From Balneolia bacterium (lineage in GTDB: Bacteria > Bacteroidota > Rhodothermia > Balneolales > Cyclonatronaceae): 11,881 nt of DNA. Numbering within the stretch: position 1 is the first letter of the stretch; each line of letters opens with the position of its first letter. Below the pieces are notes generated by a model that ran no database searches, was not told the origin of the DNA, and worked only from the letters and a program-made list of their open reading frames with translations. The position numbers were made by a program, and so were the translations under genes. The stretch lies in NCBI GenBank assembly GCA_003567135.1, contig PXAI01000223.1:1-11881 (forward strand), read 5' to 3'. Positions 7,461 through 11,881 of this stretch are shown here, piece by piece.

Positions 7461-7850
7461 ACAGCTCAAAAAAATTTGTTTATCGGGTTGAGTTGATGCA
7501 GGACGGGTTTCTTGGAGGCCCGGAACCCTGAAATATGTTATGCAAGATACTTCTTAATTCCTATTAAAACAGTAAATCTTAACCGAAGAGGGTTAACTCA
7601 AAACTTGATTATAGTTGATCAAATACATACGAACTCACTGATAAATCGGACAGCGCTGGCAACAGCCCGGTATTTTGAAAGAGGGGTTCATATGATCAAC
7701 AGTATGACAGGTGTTTGTTGCGATCTGACTGTTAACTTTAATGATGCGCGTAAATCGCCGTTAAACGGAACAGCTTGGGTTGCAATTTTTGTTATAAGGG
7801 CGTGTTGTTTTCAGTTAACAACCACGCTAAACACTCATCATAAAAGGTAA
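7461..7850 (+). promoter_or_regulatory. Hairpin-rich 5' leader region of the speD-pdaD operon
   Basis: The 438 bp between the E1 gene and speD hold several inverted repeats in the speD direction. An 8-bp stem pairs 7461-7468 (CAGCTCAA) with 7487-7494, with one G-T pair. A 7-bp stem pairs 7505-7511 with 7522-7528 (GGGTTTC/GGAACCC, one G-T pair). TTAACC/GGTTAA pairs across a 6-base loop near 7580-7597. GCTG-GCAA-CAGC (7655-7666) is a tetraloop hairpin of GNRA type. A 10-bp stem with one bulged base at 7800-7827 sits 37 bp before the speD start. I cannot match this to a known riboswitch class. A regulatory leader that senses S-adenosylmethionine or polyamines would make sense, but that is inference. 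Confidence 0.4.
7692..7850 (+). CDS. Possible 52-codon leader peptide upstream of speD
   Basis: An ATG at 7692 lies 5 bases after a strong Shine-Dalgarno-like GAGGGG, better than that of most genes here. It opens a 52-codon frame ending at 7850, 13 bp before the speD ATG. The conceptual peptide has no recognisable domain. The final hairpin of the leader (7800-7827) is inside this frame, so ribosomes on it could unfold the hairpin and affect speD translation. The frame also continues upstream of the ATG without a stop for some distance, which weakens the case. It may be chance; no homologue is known to me. Confidence 0.2.
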   Translation: MINSMTGVCCDLTVNFNDARKSPLNGTAWVAIFVIRACCFQLTTTLNTHHKR

Positions 7851-7863
7851 GGGACCATACCAA

Positions 7864-8277
7864 ATGAAAGCATTAGGCAGACAAATACTGGTCGAGTATT
7901 ACGACTGCGACGAAGACGTTATCAACGACGTTTCACAAATTGAATCCATTCTTCTTGACGCTACCAGAAAGTCGAAAGCCAGTATTATCTCCCACAATTT
8001 CCACAAATTCAGTCCCCATGGCGTAAGTGGAACCGTTGTGATCGCTGAATCTCACATCGCTATTCACACGTGGCCCGAATACGGCTACGCGGCGGTTGAT
8101 ATTTTTACTTGCGGCGAGACGATCGATCCCTGGATTATTCAGGATCATATTCGCGAATACTTCCATTCCGGCAACGTTTCCAGTATGGAAATGAAGCGCG
8201 GCCTGTTCAGAGTTGCTGAGGGCGAAGAACTTTTATTTAAACCAAAAGATGCTCCGAGTTTCGCATCTAACTCATAA
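7864..8277 (+). CDS. speD: S-adenosylmethionine decarboxylase proenzyme (prokaryotic class 1B)
   Basis: A 137-residue proenzyme that cleaves itself to form a pyruvoyl cofactor and then decarboxylates S-adenosylmethionine to the aminopropyl donor used by SpeE. Cleavage is expected between Glu62 and Ser63 in AESHIAIHTWPE, Ser63 becoming the pyruvoyl group. His68 and Cys83 (FTCGE), the processing and proton-donor residues in the Thermotoga maritima enzyme, fall at the same numbers here. Length matches the small bacterial/archaeal class (about 120-140 residues). A purine-rich TAAGGGA ends about 9 bases before the ATG and supports this start. It is the first gene of an operon with pdaD, 24 bp downstream, and follows a long structured leader. 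Confidence 0.97.
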   Translation: MKALGRQILVEYYDCDEDVINDVSQIESILLDATRKSKASIISHNFHKFSPHGVSGTVVIAESHIAIHTWPEYGYAAVDIFTCGETIDPWIIQDHIREYFHSGNVSSMEMKRGLFRVAEGEELLFKPKDAPSFASNS

Positions 8278-8301
8278 TATTAAAATCATTATTTCACGCT
8301 T

Positions 8302-8772
8302 ATGATGGTCAAAAACCCCGAAATCTTTTCTCTTGTTAAAGGGGCATCTGAAGGGAACACCAAGCTTAATTCTTTTGATAACGCGCTGCTGAATGCCGGA
8401 GTCGGGGATACCAATCTTGTTCGTATGAGCAGCATCATCCCGCCAAACTGCGAACTGGTTGATGAAATTATCCTGCCCAAAGGCGCACTGATTCCCATCG
8501 CTTACGCCGCGATTTCTTCAGAAAATCCGGGCGAGACGATTTCTGCTGCTATTGGCGTCGGCCTTCCTGAAAATCCGGGTGAACCTGGTTTGATTATGGA
8601 ATTTGAAGACATCCGTCCGCTTTCTTATGTTGAGGAAGTAGTCCGGCAGATGGTCGTGGATGGCTACAAATTCAGAAATCGCAAATACCGCGAAATTCTG
8701 ACGCTCGGCATTGAGCACAAAGTAGAAAAAACGGCCTCTGTTTTCGCAGCAGCCGTACTTTGGTATAAGTAA
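8302..8772 (+). CDS. pdaD: Pyruvoyl-dependent arginine decarboxylase
   Basis: A 156-residue enzyme that turns arginine into agmatine and carbon dioxide, first step of the agmatine route to polyamines. It is a self-cleaving pyruvoyl enzyme: the sequence VRMSSIIPP matches the family site, with cleavage expected between Ser43 and Ser44 (Ser52-Ser53 in the Methanocaldococcus jannaschii enzyme). The stretch GLIMEFED (96-103) should supply the catalytic glutamate. Length fits the family (about 155-195). Two adjacent ATG codons (8302, 8305) are possible starts and no ribosome-binding site decides between them. The gene lies 24 bp after speD and ends before an intrinsic terminator. With SpeD it makes an operon of two unrelated pyruvoyl decarboxylases serving one pathway. 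Confidence 0.95.
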   Translation: MMVKNPEIFSLVKGASEGNTKLNSFDNALLNAGVGDTNLVRMSSIIPPNCELVDEIILPKGALIPIAYAAISSENPGETISAAIGVGLPENPGEPGLIMEFEDIRPLSYVEEVVRQMVVDGYKFRNRKYREILTLGIEHKVEKTASVFAAAVLWYK

Positions 8773-8798
8773 ATATCGGTTTTCTTATCACTTTTCTG

Positions 8799-8831
8799 AA
8801 AAGGCCGGCTGCTTATGTGGCTGGCTTTTTT
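8799..8831 (+). terminator. Intrinsic terminator after pdaD
   Basis: An 11-bp stem pairs 8799-8809 with 8820-8830 (two G-T pairs) around a 10-base loop; the 3' arm runs into six T residues (8826-8831). It lies 26 bp after the pdaD stop and separates the speD-pdaD unit from speE. Confidence 0.75.
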
Positions 8832-8864
8832 CATATATCATAGTTCTTTAAACTCATCTGAATC

Positions 8865-9719
8865 ATGTCTCTTCAATACAACGAATATTACAACGAGAAA
8901 ACAGGCCTGACAATCGGCCTGAAGCGTCAGCTATTTTGCGAACAATCTGATTACCAGAAAGTGGAGGTTTTCGAAACCGATACGTGGGGGAATTTAATGA
9001 CCATCGACGGGATGGTGATGCTCTCCGAAAAAGATGAATTTGTGTATCACGAAATGATGGCGCACGTGGCAATGTTCACGCATCCGAATCCTGAAACCGT
9101 TCTTATCATCGGCGGCGGTGACGGCGGAACCGTGCGCGAAGTGATGCGTCATCCTTCCGTAAAACAGGTTGATATGGTTGAGATCGATGAAACCGTGGTT
9201 CGGGCATCAAAGCTGCACATGCCGGAAGTGGGCGATTTCGACAACCCGAAACTGAACGTGATCTACGAAAACGGACTGACGTTCGTGGAGCAGCCTCCGA
9301 AAAAATACGATGTAATCATCATCGACGGATCTGATCCCGTCGGTCCTGCCGTTGATCTGTTCAAAAAAGCGTTTTATCAGCATTGCTACAATTCGCTGAC
9401 TGATAATGGCGTACTCGTTTCCCAAACCGAATCCCCGTTTGTGGAGCATTATCACGACAGTATGCGAAGCGTATTTGGCGCTCTCAAAGAACTCTACGCA
9501 TACTCAGCCTGTTTCCTCACGTTCATTCCGCTTTATCCTACAGGGATGTGGTCGATGGCGTTTGCGAGCAAGGGCCCGAAGCCTCACGGTGAGGAGGTCA
9601 ACGCGCGCATCTCAAAAGGGATGGAAACATTCGGCGATAAACTGAAGTACTACAATCAGGAAATTCACCACGGGGCATTTGCGTTACCTAACTTCGTGAA
9701 GCAGATTTTTGCTGATTAA
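8865..9719 (+). CDS. speE: Polyamine aminopropyltransferase (spermidine synthase)
   Basis: A 284-residue cytoplasmic enzyme moving the aminopropyl group of decarboxylated S-adenosylmethionine to an amine acceptor, normally putrescine, giving spermidine. An N-terminal beta-strand domain (residues 1-60) is followed by a Rossmann-type methyltransferase fold. Visible signatures are EKDEFVYHEMMAH (55-67), the nucleotide loop IIGGGDGGTVREV (81-93), the acidic residues VEIDE (105-109), the catalytic region IIDGSDPVGPA with Asp154 and Asp157, and the C-terminal YYNQEIHHGAFALPNF. The second position of the D-S/T-x-D motif is Gly here, a mild variation. It sits after the terminator of speD-pdaD, so it probably has its own promoter, though none is clear in the 33 bp between. 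Agmatine as acceptor (giving aminopropylagmatine) is possible and cannot be excluded from sequence. Confidence 0.96.
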   Translation: MSLQYNEYYNEKTGLTIGLKRQLFCEQSDYQKVEVFETDTWGNLMTIDGMVMLSEKDEFVYHEMMAHVAMFTHPNPETVLIIGGGDGGTVREVMRHPSVKQVDMVEIDETVVRASKLHMPEVGDFDNPKLNVIYENGLTFVEQPPKKYDVIIIDGSDPVGPAVDLFKKAFYQHCYNSLTDNGVLVSQTESPFVEHYHDSMRSVFGALKELYAYSACFLTFIPLYPTGMWSMAFASKGPKPHGEEVNARISKGMETFGDKLKYYNQEIHHGAFALPNFVKQIFAD

Positions 9720-9740
9720 TATCCACCAATCATAGCCCGG

Positions 9741-11471
9741 ATGCGGCGTATAAGCTTACTTGTCCTGTTGATAGTGCCGGTACTGTCAGGCCAGGCTTAT
9801 ACTATGCCCTATGATGTTTCCGGGGATCGTTTTGAGGTAATCTGGCTGGCAGACGGACGCGAAAATCGTCTGCCGGCAAATCTCCGTGAAACCGCCTCGC
9901 CCGACAGCCTTTCGCCGCAGATCACGCACATCTTCGAAAGCTTTACTGCAGAAGGTTTTTTCAACGCAAGGCTGGATACCGTTCGGGTCTCTGAGAGTCG
10001 CGTAAGAATCGAAACGGAGCGCGGGTGCCGGTTCAGAATCAGCGCTGTTGAGTTTTCTGAAAAGGGGGATGAGGAAATTATTCAGGATGGATTTCGTCCG
10101 TTGCTGCAAACCGGCCAGCACTACAACAACCGCCGCGTTGAGCAGGATATTCAGGCGCTGATTTCATTTTACGAGCGCAGGGGGCACATGCTCGCCAGGG
10201 TTCACGTTGATACCATCGAACCGGATTCCGGGCGATGTGAAGTAGCGCTTGGTTTCAACGCGGAGCCGGGTCCGGTTTTGACAGTATCCGACCAGATTAT
10301 GCCGGAGCTTCGGCGGAATAATCCCGAATACATCAGGCTGGCTTCCGGTGTAAGAGAAGGAGCGAGGATCACCCCGAGACTTCTGCGAAATGCGCGTCTG
10401 AATCTGGAGAATACCGGCCTTTTTGCCAGTGTGGATGAGCCGGGAATCGCGGAATCGGACGGAGAATATATTATCATTCACAATCTTGAGGAGCAGCGAA
10501 CCAACGCCTTCGATCTGATTGTGGGATATGTGCCGCAGCAGGGCGGCGGTCAAACGCTGGTTGGTACGGGGCATCTGAATATCCGCAACGCGATTTTAAG
10601 TGGCAGCGATCTGGATATCGAGTTTGAGCGGCTGGAGCAGTTTGTCACCCGCCTGGATGTCGGCTACGAGGCGCAGTGGCTGTTTGGTGAGCCCATCGGT
10701 GCGGCGGTCTCATTTCACATCCTTCAGCAGGACAGCACCTATCAGGTGAGGAATATCCGGCTGGAGGGTAGTTACGGCCTCAGCGCCACGACCAATATTA
10801 TCGGAACCCTGCGCAACGAGGTGACCGCCTCAACGCCGAGGCCGGGCATCCCGCTTACCGTACTCGACGGCTCCGGAGTTTACGGCGGCGTCGGGATAGT
10901 ATACCGCCAAACGAATCAGCTGATTAATCCTACGCGCGGTATTGAAGCGAGGTTTCTGGCAGAAACAGGCATTCGAAGAATCAACGATGATCTGGCCGCG
11001 GAGTTTACGGATCGCACGCGGCTTCGACAGCAGCTTTTTCACGGGAGACTGCGAACCTACGTGAATCCGTTTCGACGCCAGGTTATCGCCAGTTCCCTGA
11101 ACGGATTTGTTAATCTGACGCCCGAATTCACCGAAACCGATCTGCACCGTTTCGGAGGCGCCCGATCCCTCCGCGGATACCGGGAAGAGCAGTTTTCAGG
11201 CGGCCGCGTAGTCTGGGCGGATACAGAATACCGCTATCTGCTGGATCGCTACTCCAACGCCTTCATTTTCGGAGCTGCCGGCTGGTACGAACGCCCCGCG
11301 CTCATCACTGAGCCCGAAACAACAAGTCCCGTACGCGAATGGCTCTACTCCTGGGGGTTAGGCTTCTCATACAACACACCCATCGGCATCATGCGCTTCA
11401 CCTACGCGCTCTCCCCCGAAGATTCCATCGGAAACGGAAAAGTGCATTTTGGTATTTCGACAAGAATTTAG
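9741..11471 (+). CDS. Omp85-superfamily outer-membrane protein (BamA/TamA-like, POTRA plus beta-barrel)
   Basis: A 576-residue outer-membrane protein. Residues 1-19 are a signal peptide (MRRIS, hydrophobic core, SGQA). Residues about 25-250 contain POTRA-like repeats, seen as short hydrophobic strands between segments such as HYNNRRVEQDIQALISFYER and RITPRLLRNARLNLENTGLF. From about 255 onward alternating strands indicate a 16-stranded barrel (surface antigen/D15 domain). The hallmark loop-6 motif is FGGARSLRGY (471-480), followed by WADTEYRYLL. This is shorter than a BamA (about 800) and close to TamA size. Family members insert or export outer-membrane proteins; this one's client is unknown. 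The C-terminus ends in Ile rather than the usual aromatic residue. It starts 21 bp after speE, likely co-transcribed, but a functional link to polyamines is not evident. Confidence 0.9.
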   Translation: MRRISLLVLLIVPVLSGQAYTMPYDVSGDRFEVIWLADGRENRLPANLRETASPDSLSPQITHIFESFTAEGFFNARLDTVRVSESRVRIETERGCRFRISAVEFSEKGDEEIIQDGFRPLLQTGQHYNNRRVEQDIQALISFYERRGHMLARVHVDTIEPDSGRCEVALGFNAEPGPVLTVSDQIMPELRRNNPEYIRLASGVREGARITPRLLRNARLNLENTGLFASVDEPGIAESDGEYIIIHNLEEQRTNAFDLIVGYVPQQGGGQTLVGTGHLNIRNAILSGSDLDIEFERLEQFVTRLDVGYEAQWLFGEPIGAAVSFHILQQDSTYQVRNIRLEGSYGLSATTNIIGTLRNEVTASTPRPGIPLTVLDGSGVYGGVGIVYRQTNQLINPTRGIEARFLAETGIRRINDDLAAEFTDRTRLRQQLFHGRLRTYVNPFRRQVIASSLNGFVNLTPEFTETDLHRFGGARSLRGYREEQFSGGRVVWADTEYRYLLDRYSNAFIFGAAGWYERPALITEPETTSPVREWLYSWGLGFSYNTPIGIMRFTYALSPEDSIGNGKVHFGISTRI

Positions 11472-11490
11472 GTCGCTGTGCTTCAGTTTT

Positions 11491-11535
11491 GAGTGATGAG
11501 TGATGAGTGATGAGTGTTGAGTTGCTGGTTGCTGG
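11491..11535 (+). repeat. Heptanucleotide tandem repeats (GAGTGAT x3, TTGCTGG x2)
   Basis: Just after the Omp85-type gene, GAGTGAT occurs three times in tandem (11491-11511) with a fourth variant copy GAGTGTT (11512-11518), followed by two tandem copies of TTGCTGG (11522-11535). Both tracts have a 7-bp period. The TGA within the first unit recurs every 7 bases, so stop codons appear in all three forward frames. Confidence 0.8.
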
Positions 11536-11672
11536 TGCCTAAATATGGTTGACGTGATTAGTTAACTTTTATCCTTTTTACCGAGGTTAAAGGTGACCGG
11601 GTTATTGCGCTAACCAATCTCAATTTCTTTTGTACAGTTTGTATAGTGTCGGTATAATCGTGCGTAAGCTCA

Positions 11673-11750
11673 TTTTGAATTTTGAATTTTGCACTTTGAA
11701 TTCTCTTCTCTTCTCTTCCCATTCTGAACTCTGAATTTTTGAATTCTGAA
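11673..11750 (+). repeat. Low-complexity 7-bp-periodic tract (TTTTGAA / TTCTGAA units)
   Basis: TTTTGAA at 11673 and 11680 is followed by variants TTTTGCA and CTTTGAA in the same 7-bp register (to 11700). A pyrimidine tract (CTCTT repeats, about 11701-11719) comes next, then TTCTGAA (11722), CTCTGAA (11729), an 8-base TTTTTGAA (11736) and TTCTGAA (11744). No gene is supported in the 323 bp between the Omp85-type gene and the tRNA; this tract and the upstream heptamers fill much of it. Confidence 0.75.
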
Positions 11751-11780
11751 TTGATAAACCGTCGATAACCCGTATATTTG
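11751..11780 (+). promoter_or_regulatory. Bacteroidota-type promoter for tRNA-Leu
   Basis: TTG at 11751-11753 and TATATTTG at 11773-11780 are separated by 19 bp, matching the -33/-7 consensus (TTG, about 19 bp, TAnnTTTG) of the main sigma factor in Bacteroidota. Transcription would begin near 11786, about 9 bases before the mature tRNA. Confidence 0.7.
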
Positions 11781-11794
11781 GGTTTCCATTCTTT

Positions 11795-11876
11795 GCCGGT
11801 GTGGCGGAATTGGTAGACGCGCACGACTCAAAATCGTGTTTCGCAAGAAGTGTCGGTTCGAGTCCGACCACCGGTA
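11795..11876 (+). tRNA. tRNA-Leu (anticodon CAA)
   Basis: An 82-base tRNA with a full cloverleaf. The acceptor stem pairs 11795-11801 (GCCGGTG) with 11869-11875 (CACCGGT), with a G-T pair at the first position, then discriminator A at 11876. The D-arm contains GGCGGAATTGGTAGACGC. The anticodon stem CACGA/TCGTG (11822-11826, 11834-11838) encloses the loop CTCAAAA with anticodon CAA at 11829-11831, reading UUG. The long variable arm (11839-11851) is typical of class II leucine tRNAs. The T-arm is GTCGG, TTCGAGT, CCGAC (11852-11868). The CCA end is not encoded (next bases are CGA). Confidence 0.97.
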
Positions 11877-11881
11877 CGAAG

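Noticed and set aside
7512..7691. Upstream extension (TTG start at 7512) of the 52-codon frame before speD
   Set aside because: The TTG lies in a hairpin loop, has no ribosome-binding site, and the encoded residues resemble no protein; only the part from 7692 has any translation signal.
7452..7863. Known SAM riboswitch upstream of speD
   Set aside because: I could not find the conserved core sequences of SAM-I, SAM-II or SAM/SAH classes; kept only as an unassigned structured leader.
11558..11871. Minus-strand reading frames of 83-88 residues overlapping the tRNA
   Set aside because: They run through the tRNA and the heptamer tract, which lacks stops on the reverse strand; the start of one is the tRNA reverse complement, a well-known false prediction.
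11795..11881. tRNA-Leu as an integration site for a mobile element
   Set aside because: No integrase gene or repeated tRNA 3' end is visible; the window ends 5 bp after the tRNA, so nothing can be said.

Overview
The window looks like chromosomal DNA from a member of the Bacteroidota/FCB group. Balneolota or Rhodothermota is my best guess. Four things point there: a surface protein ending in a type IX secretion (T9SS) C-terminal sorting domain of the NYPNPFNP...LGQRV style; a tRNA promoter that fits the Bacteroidota TTG-N19-TAnnTTTG pattern; weak or absent Shine-Dalgarno sequences; and a fused alpha/beta 2-oxoacid dehydrogenase E1. The phylum assignment is inference; no rRNA gene is present.

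Left part (1-4272, visibly more AT-rich, minus strand). A truncated secreted protein with seven 25-residue DUF285/BspA-like repeats and a T9SS sorting domain runs off the left edge. Next comes a two-gene signalling operon: a LuxR/NarL-type response regulator followed, with a 20-bp overlap, by a 7TMR-DISM membrane histidine kinase. A 519-bp gap (3754-4272) has no convincing gene but holds a long stop-free minus-strand frame that may be a decayed gene.

Middle (4273-7425). A membrane-anchored DsbA-like thioredoxin and a VKOR-family quinone-linked oxidase form a compact pair on the plus strand, a typical system for making disulfides outside the cytoplasm. They meet tail-to-tail, with a 7-bp overlap, a minus-strand gene for a fused E1 alpha/beta subunit of a thiamine-diphosphate 2-oxoacid dehydrogenase.

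Right part (7426-11881, plus strand). After a 438-bp, hairpin-rich leader region come speD (S-adenosylmethionine decarboxylase) and pdaD (pyruvoyl-dependent arginine decarboxylase), closed by a good intrinsic terminator. speE (polyamine aminopropyltransferase) follows, then an Omp85-type outer-membrane beta-barrel protein. SpeD makes the aminopropyl donor, PdaD makes agmatine and SpeE joins an aminopropyl group to an amine acceptor, so the three genes form most of a spermidine route. The step from agmatine to putrescine, or its bypass through aminopropylagmatine, is not encoded here. The window closes with a spacer of 7-bp-periodic short repeats and a complete tRNA-Leu(CAA) gene with its own promoter.

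No mobile element, CRISPR array or recognisable defence system was found. The items most worth a second look are the structured speD leader with a possible 52-codon leader peptide, the heptamer-repeat spacer before the tRNA, and the unexplained 3754-4272 gap.
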